64,000 nucleotides of DNA from Aureimonas sp. Leaf427 (GTDB taxonomy: Bacteria; Pseudomonadota; Alphaproteobacteria; Rhizobiales; Rhizobiaceae): positions 409,016 to 473,015 of the forward strand of contig NZ_LMQW01000001.1 in assembly GCF_001425485.1 (NCBI RefSeq). Direction: 5' to 3'. Below are positions 26,955 to 35,963 of this stretch, piece after piece. The notes under the pieces are model-generated. The model saw only the letters and a program-made list of their open reading frames with translations. It ran no database searches and had not been told where the DNA came from. Numbering within the stretch: the stretch's first letter is position 1; each line of letters begins with the position of its first letter. The translations under genes and the position numbers were made by a program.

Positions 26955-27437
26955 TCACTGCGGCAGCAGCGCGTCCCGCGACCGGAGGACCAGCGTCTCG
27001 CCGCCCCGGCGCAGCGTCACGCGCTGCGGCTCGATGGCGCTCACCGTCCAGCCACCGATTGCGCTGCCGATGCCCTGCCAACCCTCGCCGCCGGCGAACA
27101 TGACCTTGCGCGCCGATCCTCCGACGAGAATGCCGGCGATCCGCGCCGGCGCCTCCGCGACGGGCGCGAGATCGACGACAGGTTCCACACCGCTCGGCAG
27201 GACGGCCGTCTCGTCGACCGGGCGATGCTGCACGTCGAAAGGCGAGGCCCGGCGATAGGCGCCCTCGACGGCGGAGCCGGGCGGCGTCGGCAGAGCGACG
27301 CCCGCGCGCCCCGCCCCGTCGGAGCGGCCGGGCACGACCGGCACGAGCGCGGCAGCGGCGATCGCGAGGAGGCCGAGGGCGAGCGTCGCGGCGGCGAAGC
27401 GGTCGGAGCGGCGCGACTGCGACAGGCGTATCGTCAT
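26955..27437 (-). CDS. Type II secretion GspC/PilP-like HR-domain protein
   Basis: A 160-residue protein with one N-terminal membrane helix (about residues 14-35). A linker follows, then a small beta domain at about residues 98-155 (AGILVGGSARKVMFAGGEGW and TVSAIEPQRVTLRRGGETLVL) that matches the homology region of GspC and PilP, which contacts the secretin periplasmic domain. No PDZ domain follows. Some annotations call this GspN. It overlaps gspM by four bases (ATGA) and would link the inner-membrane platform to GspD. Confidence 0.72.
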   Translation of the reverse strand: MTIRLSQSRRSDRFAAATLALGLLAIAAAALVPVVPGRSDGAGRAGVALPTPPGSAVEGAYRRASPFDVQHRPVDETAVLPSGVEPVVDLAPVAEAPARIAGILVGGSARKVMFAGGEGWQGIGSAIGGWTVSAIEPQRVTLRRGGETLVLRSRDALLPQ

Positions 27438-28000
27438 GGCGATGCCGTCGGAAAGGGCACGGCGGAGAGGATCGCCGTGCCGCGGGCCACGCGCACGGAG
27501 CCGTCGAGCGCGCTCTTCACGGAGAGCTCGCGCACGCGCACGAAGGGCGGCCGCGTCTCGAGATCGGCGAGGAAGGCGTAGAGCCCGCTCTCGGTCGCGG
27601 AAAAGCCGAGCTGGACCTCCACCGGGGCGCCCGGCTTCTCCTTGGGCGTCCCCGGCCGTTCATCCCGAGGTAAAGGAGCGAGGCTTTCGATCCGCAACCT
27701 GTCTGGCGCGACCACGCCGGAAAGCCGCGCCTGCAGCGCCTCCAGCGCCGCGCCGGCATCGGCCGCGACGAGGAAGGGCGGGTTAGCGACGGCGGCGAGC
27801 GAGGCGAGGGACGCGCGCCGCGCCTCCAGCCGGTCGAGGCGCTCGAGCAGCGCGGCCTCCGTCTCGATCGCCTCGGCGCGCTCGCCGAACCCCGTAAAGG
27901 GCGAGACGAGAAGCGGCACCGAGAGGACGAGGAGAAGCGCCAGAATCGCCAGCGCCGCGAGGCGGCGGGCGAGCGGCGAGCGGGCGAAAAGCTCCGTCAT
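27434..28000 (-). CDS. gspM: Type II secretion platform protein GspM
   Basis: A 188-residue inner-membrane protein. It has one N-terminal membrane helix (about residues 13-33), then a coiled coil (AIETEAALLERLDRLEARRA), then a ferredoxin-like periplasmic domain (about 75-180) with the FSATESGLYAFLADLETRPP motif of the GspM family. Start chosen at ATG 28000, which overlaps the gspL stop by four bases; a longer upstream reading is antisense or out-of-frame noise. With GspL it holds the ATPase at the membrane. Confidence 0.85.
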   Translation of the reverse strand: MTELFARSPLARRLAALAILALLLVLSVPLLVSPFTGFGERAEAIETEAALLERLDRLEARRASLASLAAVANPPFLVAADAGAALEALQARLSGVVAPDRLRIESLAPLPRDERPGTPKEKPGAPVEVQLGFSATESGLYAFLADLETRPPFVRVRELSVKSALDGSVRVARGTAILSAVPFPTASP

Positions 28001-29103
28001 GCGCCGGGCCCCGGCAGCGCCCCGCGCGGGGACGGCGCGGGAAGGGTCAGGACCAGCGTTCCGACCGCGCCCTCCATGGCCTCGACGCTTGCGAAGAAGG
28101 GGCTGGCGGCGAGCGCGGCCCGCGTCTTCGCCGCATCGCCGCCCTCCGTCGACAGGACGAACTGCCCCTTGCCGAGCGGCCCGGCGCCGAACTGGAACCG
28201 CGTCAGATGCACGTTGGACGGCAGTCGCGTTGCGATGTCGTCGAGGAGATAGGCGACGGGAACCTGCCGCCCGAAGCTCTCCAGCGCATCCGCGACGGCG
28301 GAGGCGGCGCGCGCGGCCGCGCCGGGCGAAAGGGCCACGGCCCGCTCGAGGGACAGCTCGGCCAGCGCCGCCTCCTGGCGGGCGGCCACGACGAAGGGCG
28401 CGGCGAGGACGAGAAGCGCGGCCAGCGCCACGACCGCCTTCGACCGGCGCGGCAGCCGCGCCAGAAAAGCGCCGAGCGTCGGATCGCGCCCGTCCATCAG
28501 ATCGACCGGCATCATGCGCCCCTCGGCCTCGCCGACGGTCAGCCGCGTCAGGGTCAGGCCCGCCCCGCCCAGCAGCTCCGCGACGCCGGCGATGCGCGAG
28601 CGCGCCAGGACGACCTGCACCAGCTGCAGCTCGCGCGTCGCGGGGTCCTCGGCCTCGACATACCAGTCGGAGAGAAGATCGGCGGCGGCGAGCGGCATCA
28701 GCTCCTCGATCTCGGCCTTCAGGATCGCGCCCGCATGGGAGAGCGCCCGACCCGGAATGCGCGTGCGCCTGACGAGGCAGAGCGAGACCGGCACGGAGAG
28801 CCGCACGCTGCGCCGGCCGGTGCTGCCGACGAGCGCCGCCACATGGGCCGCGAGCAACTCGGACGGCGCCATCGCCTCCGCCTCGCCCGGCAGAGGCGCC
28901 TTGGCATGGGTAAGCCTTGCGAAGGCGATGCTCCCGTCCTCGAAGAGCGAGCAGCCGAAGGCGGCGGGCGCGGCGACCGTTCGCGCCTTCAGGCTGTCCG
29001 GCACGAGGCCGCGCAGTTCGGCAAGCCACCAGCGCGGCAGCGAACCGAGCGTGTCGCCGACACTTCCGCCTCCCGCCCCGCCGCTGCCCCGCCCCTCGAC
29101 CAC
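27997..29103 (-). CDS. gspL: Type II secretion platform protein GspL (PilN-like C-terminus)
   Basis: A 368-residue protein beginning at GTG 29103. The N-terminal cytoplasmic part (about residues 40-235) has the actin-like GspL/PilM fold features. One membrane helix at about residues 243-263 (KAVVALAALLVLAAPFVVAA) follows, then a PilN-like periplasmic domain with a helical repeat and LPSNVHLTRFQFGAGP. It recruits GspE to the membrane. It is the first gene of the minus-strand gspL-M-C set and diverges from gspE across 152 bases. Confidence 0.85.
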   Translation of the reverse strand: MVEGRGSGGAGGGSVGDTLGSLPRWWLAELRGLVPDSLKARTVAAPAAFGCSLFEDGSIAFARLTHAKAPLPGEAEAMAPSELLAAHVAALVGSTGRRSVRLSVPVSLCLVRRTRIPGRALSHAGAILKAEIEELMPLAAADLLSDWYVEAEDPATRELQLVQVVLARSRIAGVAELLGGAGLTLTRLTVGEAEGRMMPVDLMDGRDPTLGAFLARLPRRSKAVVALAALLVLAAPFVVAARQEAALAELSLERAVALSPGAAARAASAVADALESFGRQVPVAYLLDDIATRLPSNVHLTRFQFGAGPLGKGQFVLSTEGGDAAKTRAALAASPFFASVEAMEGAVGTLVLTLPAPSPRGALPGPGA

Positions 29104-29255
29104 CCGTCAAGCTCCCGTCCGATCTTTCGTCCATCAATGCTCACGAAACCTCTACGGATTACTGAAGACGCTCGCGGACCCTGCCGGGAGCCCCCTCGCA
29201 AGGCTCGTCGGAGGCGTGGCCCCCCTGTCGGGCAAGACGGGCAAGAGAGGAACCG

Positions 29256-31010
29256 ATGCGCGTCTGGGGATCGAAGAGGCGTCCGGCCGCCCCGATGGCC
29301 GACCGCAGACTGGCCGTCCGGGGCTCGGCCATGCCGACCGCCGAGGACTTCCTCGCCCATCTCGTCGCGACCGGTCTTCTGGAGGTCGGCGCCGCCGACC
29401 GGGCCCGCGCCGCCGCCGAGACGCTGCCCTCGCTGCCGAACGTCCTCACCGAACTCGGTCTTCTCGACGAGGCCGATCTCGTCGCCGCTCTCGCCGCTTT
29501 CACCGGCCTTGCCGCCGCCGCGCCGGAGGCGCTGCCGGCCGAGCCCATCCTTGTCGAGGCGATCTCGGCCGACTACTGCCGCCGGGCCCGCATCCTGCCG
29601 CTCGCCGCCGATCCGTCCCCGGTGCTCGCCGTCGTCGATCCGTTCCGCACCGAGCGCATCGAGGCGCTTCTCTATGCGCTCGGCGGCGCCGAGCTCCGCC
29701 TGATCGGGCCGAACGCCTTCGAGACCGCCTGCCGAAGGCTCTACGGCGAGGAGGGCGCGGCGGCGGAAGCCGAGGCGGACCACCCGGTTCTCGGCGGCGA
29801 CATGGAGCGGCTGGAGGATGCGGCGCGCCAGGCGCCCATCATCCGCCTCGCCAACACGCTCTTTCGCATCGCCTTCGAGCTCGGCGCCTCCGACATCCAC
29901 ATCGAGCCCGGCGAGAGTGAGCTCGTCGCGCGGTTTCGCGTGGACGGCGTGCTCGTTCGCCCGGAAGTCCTGCCGAAATCGGCACAGACGGGCCTCGCCA
30001 CCCGCATCAAGATCCTCTCCGAGCTGAACATCGCCGAGCGGCGCCTGCCGCAGGACGGGCGCATGAAGCTGGTCGATCGCGGCCGCGAGGTGGACGTTCG
30101 CGTCTCCGTCCTGCCGACTGCCCATGGCGAGGCGCTGGTCCTGCGCCTTCTCGGCCAGTCGAAGAAGCCCGGCGGCTACGAGGCGCTGGGCTTTCCGAGC
30201 GATCTCGCCGGTCGCATCGACGCCATGGCGGCGCGGCCGAACGGCATCTTCCTCGTCACCGGCCCGACCGGATCGGGCAAGACGACGACGCTCTACACGC
30301 TCCTCCAGCGCCTGAACGACGGGCGCAACAAGATCGTGACCGTGGAGGACCCCGTCGAGTACCGCGTCTCCGGCGTGACGCAGGTCCAGACCCATTCCGC
30401 CATCGGGCTCGATTTCGCCGCGGCGCTCCGCTCCATCCTGCGCCAGGACCCCGACATCGTCATGGTCGGCGAGATCCGCGACCGGGAGACCGCAGAGATC
30501 GCGGTCCAGGCCGCGCTGACGGGCCATCTCGTCCTCTCCACGCTCCACACCAATTCGGCCGCCGCCGCCGTCACGCGCCTCGTGGACATGGGCGTCGAGC
30601 CCTATCTCCTCGCCGCCGTCCTGAATGGCGTCCTCGCCCAGCGCCTCCTCCGCCTCCTCTGCACGGACTGCCGCACGGTCGCGGTCGCCACGCCCGCCGA
30701 ACGCGCCATCCTGCGGCGCCACCGGCCCGCTCTCGCCGGGGCGGAGGGCGTGCTCCTCGCCCATGCCAAAGGCTGTCCCGCCTGCAACGGCACGGGCTAT
30801 CGCGGCCGGACCGTCGTCGCGGAAGGGCTGGAGATCGATCGCGCGCTCTCGGCCCTCGTCTCCTCGGGCGCCGGCGAGCGCGCCCTCGAGGATGCGGCGC
30901 GGGGCAAGGGCATGGAGACGCTCGCCGCCCACGGCATCGCCAAGGCGCTGGCGCTGGAGACGAGCCTGGAAGAGGTGCTGCGGCACCTGGGCGGCGGAGA
31001 CGCCGCGTGA
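29256..31010 (+). CDS. gspE: Type II secretion ATPase GspE
   Basis: A 584-residue cytoplasmic ATPase. The N1E/MshEN-like domain covers about residues 25-155. The catalytic domain has Walker A GPTGSGKTTTLYT (about 334-346), an Asp box (VTVEDPVEYR), Walker B (ILRQDPDIVMVGEIRDRETA) and a His box (GHLVLSTLHTNS). A four-cysteine zinc motif is seen as LCTDC and GCPACNGTG. ATG 29256 has GAGAGG upstream. It powers pseudopilus assembly. gspF starts inside its stop (GTGA). Confidence 0.96.
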   Translation: MRVWGSKRRPAAPMADRRLAVRGSAMPTAEDFLAHLVATGLLEVGAADRARAAAETLPSLPNVLTELGLLDEADLVAALAAFTGLAAAAPEALPAEPILVEAISADYCRRARILPLAADPSPVLAVVDPFRTERIEALLYALGGAELRLIGPNAFETACRRLYGEEGAAAEAEADHPVLGGDMERLEDAARQAPIIRLANTLFRIAFELGASDIHIEPGESELVARFRVDGVLVRPEVLPKSAQTGLATRIKILSELNIAERRLPQDGRMKLVDRGREVDVRVSVLPTAHGEALVLRLLGQSKKPGGYEALGFPSDLAGRIDAMAARPNGIFLVTGPTGSGKTTTLYTLLQRLNDGRNKIVTVEDPVEYRVSGVTQVQTHSAIGLDFAAALRSILRQDPDIVMVGEIRDRETAEIAVQAALTGHLVLSTLHTNSAAAAVTRLVDMGVEPYLLAAVLNGVLAQRLLRLLCTDCRTVAVATPAERAILRRHRPALAGAEGVLLAHAKGCPACNGTGYRGRTVVAEGLEIDRALSALVSSGAGERALEDAARGKGMETLAAHGIAKALALETSLEEVLRHLGGGDAA

Positions 31011-32221
31011 GCCGCTATCGCTACGAGGGCATCGACCGCGCCGGGCTTCTGCGCCGCGGCCGCGTCGAGGCCGAGACCCGCGCCAAGGCGCTGGCGCTGG
31101 CGGGCGCGGGGGGTCTTCGCGTCACGAGTCTCGAGGCGCTCGGCACGCGGGAGAGCATCTGGACGCGCGATCTCTTCGGCTCCGGCAAGGTCGCCGAGGC
31201 CGACGTGCTGACCGTGGTGAAGGACCTCTCGACGCTGATCGCGGCCGATCTCACGATCGACCGGACGCTCCGCCTCGTCATCCGGCAGGCGCCCAAGAGC
31301 ATGGTGCCGATCCTGGAGGCGGTCCTGTCCGACGTGCTGGCCGGCCTGCCCCTCTCCCGGGCGCTCGCCAAACATCCCAAGGCCTTTCCGCGCGACGTGG
31401 TGGAGGTCGCGGCGGCCGGGGAGCTGACCGGCACGCTCGGCCGCGTCCTCGCCGATCTCGCCACCTCCATGTCCCGCGCCCAGGAGATCCGGCGCACCAT
31501 CGTCTCCGCCCTCATCTATCCGAGCCTTCTCCTCATCCTCGCGCTCGGCATCGTCGGGCTCGTCGTCGGCGTGCTCGTGCCCGCGCTGGAGCCGCTCTTC
31601 GACCAGCCCGGCGTCGAGCCGCCGGCCGTGATCGCGCTGACGCGAAGCGTGGAAGCCGTGCTCGGCGCCTATTGGCCCGTCATCCTCGCCGCGCTCGCCC
31701 TCGCCCTCGCGACCCTCGCCGCCGCCTGGCGCCGGCCGCGCTTCGCGGAGGCGCGCGAGCGGCTGCTCCTGCGCCTGCCCCTGCTCGGGCCCGTCCTCGT
31801 CGGCATCGAGGCCGGGCGGATCTGCCGGACGCTCGGCACGCTGCTCGGCGCGAGCGTGCCGGTGCCGGCAGCGCTGGCCGCGACGCGCCTCGTGCCCCGC
31901 CGCCTCGTCTTCCGCCGGGCCGTGGACGAGGCCGCGCGCCGCGTGCCCGAGGGTGCCCGGCTGGCAAGCGCCCTCTCCGGGCTCGAACGCCTCTCGCCGC
32001 TGACGCTGCGGATGATCGCCACGGGCGAGGAGGTGAACCGCGTGCCCGACATGCTGATGCGCGCCGCCGAACTGCACGAGGAGGAGGTGCGCCTTCGCCT
32101 CGACCGCCTCTTCACCGCCATGACGCCGATCATCACCGCCGGCCTCGGCCTCGTCATCGGCGGGCTCATTCTCTCCATCATGAGCGCCATCCTCTCCGTC
32201 AACGATCTGGCCCTGCGATGA
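31007..32221 (+). CDS. gspF: Type II secretion inner-membrane platform protein GspF
   Basis: A 404-residue protein with the two-copy GspF domain architecture. Each half has a cytoplasmic helical bundle (LSTLIAADLTIDRTLRLV; LGTLLGASVPVPAALAAT) followed by membrane helices, three in all, at about residues 170-195, 218-240 and 375-398. GTG start at 31007 overlaps the gspE stop. It converts GspE movement into pseudopilin extraction. Confidence 0.95.
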   Translation: MSRYRYEGIDRAGLLRRGRVEAETRAKALALAGAGGLRVTSLEALGTRESIWTRDLFGSGKVAEADVLTVVKDLSTLIAADLTIDRTLRLVIRQAPKSMVPILEAVLSDVLAGLPLSRALAKHPKAFPRDVVEVAAAGELTGTLGRVLADLATSMSRAQEIRRTIVSALIYPSLLLILALGIVGLVVGVLVPALEPLFDQPGVEPPAVIALTRSVEAVLGAYWPVILAALALALATLAAAWRRPRFAEARERLLLRLPLLGPVLVGIEAGRICRTLGTLLGASVPVPAALAATRLVPRRLVFRRAVDEAARRVPEGARLASALSGLERLSPLTLRMIATGEEVNRVPDMLMRAAELHEEEVRLRLDRLFTAMTPIITAGLGLVIGGLILSIMSAILSVNDLALR

Positions 32222-32661
32222 GCCGGACCGGCGACGAGGACGGTTTCACCCTGGCCGAGATGCTGGTCGTGCTGGCCATCCTCTCGCTCGTCGCGGGGGC
32301 ATCCGGCCTTGCGCTGGCCTCCGGCCGGACGGCCCGCGAGCTGCCCCGCACGGTCGAGCGCCTCGCCGACGATCTCAGACGCACGCGCATCGACGCGATC
32401 CGCTCGGGCCGCATGCGCAGCCTCGCCTTCGATCTTCCCGCGCGGCTCTGGCGCCGCGAGACCGCCGAGCCCGTCGCGATCCCGCCCTCCGTGACTCTGG
32501 ACCTCACCACGGCGCGCGAGGCGAACGAGGGCGCGGCCGCCATCGCCTTCCTGCCGAACGGCCGCTCGACCGGCGGGCGCGTCGATCTCGGCAACGGCAT
32601 CGGGCGGCGCAGCCTCGTCGTGGACTGGCTGACCGGGGCGGTGCGCGAGGTCGCGCCGTGA
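32218..32661 (+). CDS. gspH: Minor pseudopilin GspH
   Basis: A 147-residue protein. The type III signal is DGFTLAEMLVVLAILSLVAG, with cleavage after Gly and Glu at +5, then a pilin helix and a C-terminal beta domain (VTLDLTTAREAN to SLVVDWLTG). ATG at 32218 overlaps the gspF stop (ATGA). GspH is a minor pseudopilin near the tip of the pseudopilus. Confidence 0.9.
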   Translation: MSRTGDEDGFTLAEMLVVLAILSLVAGASGLALASGRTARELPRTVERLADDLRRTRIDAIRSGRMRSLAFDLPARLWRRETAEPVAIPPSVTLDLTTAREANEGAAAIAFLPNGRSTGGRVDLGNGIGRRSLVVDWLTGAVREVAP

Positions 32662-33038
32662 GCGGGCCGTCCGACGAGGAGGGCTTCGCGCTGGCCGAGG
32701 TGCTCGTCGCCTTCGCGATCCTCGCGCTCGTCATGCTCGCCATGATGCGCGCCTTCGCCGGCACGACCGCGACCCTTCGCGCCACGGCCGCCGGCGAGGC
32801 TCGGCTGGAGCTGGCCGAGCGCATCGTCGCGGAGCGCCGGGCCGAACCCGGCCTTTCGCCGGGCCGGCGCGAAGGCGTGGAGGAGGGCCTCGCCTGGACC
32901 TCGGTGGTGGAGCCCGTCGACGGCGCCGAGCCGAGGCCGGGCTTCCCGCGACTGCTCCGGCTCGTCGTCGCGGTCGGCCGGTCGGCTGGCGAGCCCGCGC
33001 AGCCCGTCCTCGCCACGCTCGTGCTGGCCGGCGGCTGA
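32658..33038 (+). CDS. gspI: Minor pseudopilin GspI
   Basis: A 126-residue pseudopilin with signal EGFALAEVLVAFAILALVML, Glu at +5. The beta domain carries WTSVVEPVDG as in GspI (T2SSI family). GTG start overlaps the gspH stop (GTGA). GspI starts the tip complex with GspJ and GspK. Confidence 0.9.
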   Translation: MSGPSDEEGFALAEVLVAFAILALVMLAMMRAFAGTTATLRATAAGEARLELAERIVAERRAEPGLSPGRREGVEEGLAWTSVVEPVDGAEPRPGFPRLLRLVVAVGRSAGEPAQPVLATLVLAGG

Positions 33039-33039
33039 C

Positions 33040-33705
33040 ATGGCCGATGTCTCGACGTTTCCCGAACCCGACGATCCCGAAGGCGGCACGACGCTCGTCG
33101 AACTTCTCGTCGCGCTCGCTCTCCTCGCGCTGATCGCGCTCTTCATCGGCGAGGGCATAGCCTCGCTTCGGGCCATGGCGCCGGTGGCGCGGCGGATCGA
33201 GGCGGCCGGCGACGTCGCCCTCGTGCGCGACCATCTCCGGCAGACGCTCGGCGAGGCGCTGGCGAACCTGCCCGGCGGGGACGCGCCCTTTCGCGGACGG
33301 GCGCAGAGGCTCGCCTTCCTGGCGCCGGGCGATCCGTTTCTCGAAGTCGGCGGCGTCAGCCAGATCCTGATCACGATCGAGCCCGGCGCCTCCGGGCTGG
33401 ATCTGGTGGAGACGCGGCGCGTCCAGCGCGGCACCGGGGCCGAGCCCGGCGCGCGCACGCTCCTCCTCTCCGGCATCGAGAGCGCGGGCTTCTCCTATGC
33501 CCCGCCGATCACCGGCGATGCGCCGGACTGGCGGCCGGACTGGGACGCGGCGGGCGCTCCGCCCGCGCTCGTCCGCCTCGATCTCACGATGAAGGACGGC
33601 GCCCGCCCACTGCCGCCGCTCGTCGTCCATCCCGGCAATGCCGGGTCCGGCGGGGAGCACCGGCCCGCGCCGAAACCGGACGACGCCCCTTCGCCGGCCG
33701 GCTGA
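33040..33705 (+). CDS. gspJ: Minor pseudopilin GspJ
   Basis: A 221-residue pseudopilin. The signal is GGTTLVELLVALALLALIAL, with Thr instead of Phe after the cleavage Gly and Glu at +5. The C-terminal part is a long beta domain (about residues 80-200), then a Pro-rich tail. It begins one base after gspI and ends 175 bases before gspD. Confidence 0.88.
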   Translation: MADVSTFPEPDDPEGGTTLVELLVALALLALIALFIGEGIASLRAMAPVARRIEAAGDVALVRDHLRQTLGEALANLPGGDAPFRGRAQRLAFLAPGDPFLEVGGVSQILITIEPGASGLDLVETRRVQRGTGAEPGARTLLLSGIESAGFSYAPPITGDAPDWRPDWDAAGAPPALVRLDLTMKDGARPLPPLVVHPGNAGSGGEHRPAPKPDDAPSPAG

Positions 33706-33880
33706 GGCGGGGCGCGGCGGACGCTGCGGAAGGTCAGCCACGGACCACGTTGGCTTTCTACGGTCGTGCCGACGTTCGAATCGGGTGCGGATCATGGTGT
33801 CGCCGCGAAAGCCCGGCTGTCGGTGGATATCGCGTTCGATGAAGTGGCAGCCCGTTTCAAGCGTCGGAGTGAAGGCCCGC

Positions 33881-35959
33881 ATGCGCGCCCTGACCGCCAC
33901 GCTGCTCGGCGCGTCCATCGCCCTCACCGCCTGCACCCCGCCGGAGGGCGGCACGCCCCTGCGCAGCGGCCTCGAAGCCACGCGATCGCTGGGCGAGCCC
34001 CGCAGCGCGGACGGGCGGACCACCCTCTTCGGCTCGCCGAGAGCCCGTCCCGGCGAGATCGCCCTCTCCCGCAGCGCCGAGCGCCGCGCGGCACCGCTCT
34101 ATCTCGACCAGGGCGAGGGAGTGACGCTGAACCTCGTCGAGGTGCCGATCGCGGTGGCGGCGAACGCGATCTTCGTCGACATCCTCCATTCCAGCGTCGT
34201 CGTCGGCGACGACGTGACGGGAACGATCACCCTCCAGACCTCCGAGCCCGTTCCCAAACAGGCGCTGGTGGACAGCTTCCAGTCTGTGCTCTCCGCCAAG
34301 GGGCTCACGGTCTCCAGGGTCGGCGCGGGCTACCGCATCTCTGCCGGGCTCGACCAGGTGAACACCGGCAGCCTCTCCTTCGCGAGGCGGGCGGACGGCG
34401 TGCAGGTCGGCTCCGGCGCGCGCCTCGTGCCGCTGCGCAACATCTCGGCGACCGAGATGGCGCGCGTCCTCGCGCCGATCGCGCCCTCCGGCGTCCTTCG
34501 CGCCGATCCCGTGCGCAACGTCCTCATCCTCACCGGCACGGCCGAGCAGATCCGCTCCATGCAGGAGGCGGTGCAGCTCTTCGACGTCGACTGGATGCGC
34601 GGGCGCTCCGTCTCGATCTTTCCCCTCTCGACGGGCGCCGACCCTTCGGCCATCGCCAAGCAGCTCGAAGAGGTCTTCGGCGGCGCGAACGGCCCCTCGG
34701 AGGGCAATGTGCGCTTCGTGCCGAGCCGCGAGCTGAACTCGATCATGGTCATCGCCACCAATCCGCGCCATCTCGACCGCGCGCGCAGCTACATCGCGCA
34801 GTTCGACGGCCTCGCCTCCGCCAATTCCACGCAGACCTTCGTCTACAAGGTCGAGAACCGGCCCGCCAAGGAACTGGCCTCCATCGTTCAGGGCATGGTG
34901 TCGGGCGAGGGCGAGACCGGCCTCGGCAGCGGGCTCTCGGCCCTGCGCGGCTCGACCGACGCGGCCACCGAAGGGGACGCGGGCGCCTCGGCCGCCGATG
35001 CGGTGGCGGCGAGCCCGGCCAGCTCCTTCTCGGCGGGCCGCATGAAGGTCGTGGCCGACGAGCCGAACAACGCGCTGATCATCGTCGCGACCAAGGCGCA
35101 GTACGACAAGCTCCTGCCGATCCTCACCTCCTCCGACCGCATGGCGAACCAGGTGCTGATCGAGGCCGTGATCGCCGAGGTCACGCTGAACGACGAGCTG
35201 AAGTTCGGCCTTCGCTGGTTCTTCGAGAACGGCGAGAGCGGCGTGAAGCACCGCTCGCTTCTGTCGGACGCGGCCAACGGCGCGGTGGCCGCCGCCGTGC
35301 CCGGCTTCTCCTACTTCTTCTCCGACGTGAACTTTCAGGTCGTGCTCAACGCGCTGGCCAGCGTCACCAACGTCAAGGTCATCTCCTCGCCGACCCTCAC
35401 CGTCCTCGACAATCGCACCGCCCGCCTGCAGATCGGCGATCAGGTGCCCGTCGTCACGCAGACCGCGACCTCCACGACGGCGACGATCAACGCGCCGATC
35501 GTCAACCAGGTCGAGATGAAGGACACCGGCGTTATCCTCTCGGTGACGCCGCGCGTGAACTCCAACGGCCACGTCCTCCTCAACATCGAGCAGGAGGTCA
35601 GCGACGTCGTGCGCACCACGACGTCCGGCATCGATTCGCCGACCATCCGCCAGCGCAAGGTCTCCACCACCGTCGTCGTGGACGACGGGCAGAGCATCGC
35701 GCTCGGCGGCCTCGTGCAGGAGACCAAGGACAAGGGCACCGATCAGGTGCCGGTGCTCGGCGACCTGCCCGTCGTCGGCGCGGCCTTCCGCAACCGCAAG
35801 GACGTGAAGCGCCGCACCGAGCTCGTGATCTTCATCCGCCCGCGCGTCATGCGCAACGGATCGGAGGCGGAAAGCGTGACGCGCGAGTTCCGCGACGGCC
35901 TCGCCCGCCTCGGGCTCGGCGGCGCCGACCGCACCACCCTCCAGCGCATCGCCGACTGA
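33881..35959 (+). CDS. gspD: Type II secretion secretin GspD (lipoprotein)
   Basis: A 692-residue outer-membrane secretin. The start MRALTATLLGASIALTAC is a lipoprotein signal with the lipobox Cys at residue 18. N0 to N3 domains fill about residues 70-400, for example LNLVEVPIAVAANAIFVDIL. The secretin domain has VPVLGDLPVVGAAFRNR and IFIRPRVM (about 615-650). A Ser/Ala-rich insert lies in the N3 region (about 350-385). ATG 33881 chosen; the longer frame upstream overlaps gspJ. A lipidated secretin may reach the outer membrane without a separate pilotin. Confidence 0.94.
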   Translation: MRALTATLLGASIALTACTPPEGGTPLRSGLEATRSLGEPRSADGRTTLFGSPRARPGEIALSRSAERRAAPLYLDQGEGVTLNLVEVPIAVAANAIFVDILHSSVVVGDDVTGTITLQTSEPVPKQALVDSFQSVLSAKGLTVSRVGAGYRISAGLDQVNTGSLSFARRADGVQVGSGARLVPLRNISATEMARVLAPIAPSGVLRADPVRNVLILTGTAEQIRSMQEAVQLFDVDWMRGRSVSIFPLSTGADPSAIAKQLEEVFGGANGPSEGNVRFVPSRELNSIMVIATNPRHLDRARSYIAQFDGLASANSTQTFVYKVENRPAKELASIVQGMVSGEGETGLGSGLSALRGSTDAATEGDAGASAADAVAASPASSFSAGRMKVVADEPNNALIIVATKAQYDKLLPILTSSDRMANQVLIEAVIAEVTLNDELKFGLRWFFENGESGVKHRSLLSDAANGAVAAAVPGFSYFFSDVNFQVVLNALASVTNVKVISSPTLTVLDNRTARLQIGDQVPVVTQTATSTTATINAPIVNQVEMKDTGVILSVTPRVNSNGHVLLNIEQEVSDVVRTTTSGIDSPTIRQRKVSTTVVVDDGQSIALGGLVQETKDKGTDQVPVLGDLPVVGAAFRNRKDVKRRTELVIFIRPRVMRNGSEAESVTREFRDGLARLGLGGADRTTLQRIAD

Positions 35960-35963
35960 GCCG

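Noticed and set aside
27434-29137. A 567-residue frame that would fuse gspL and gspM
   Set aside because: The gspL product is read in another frame with clear motifs; gspM starts at 28000 with an ATGA overlap.
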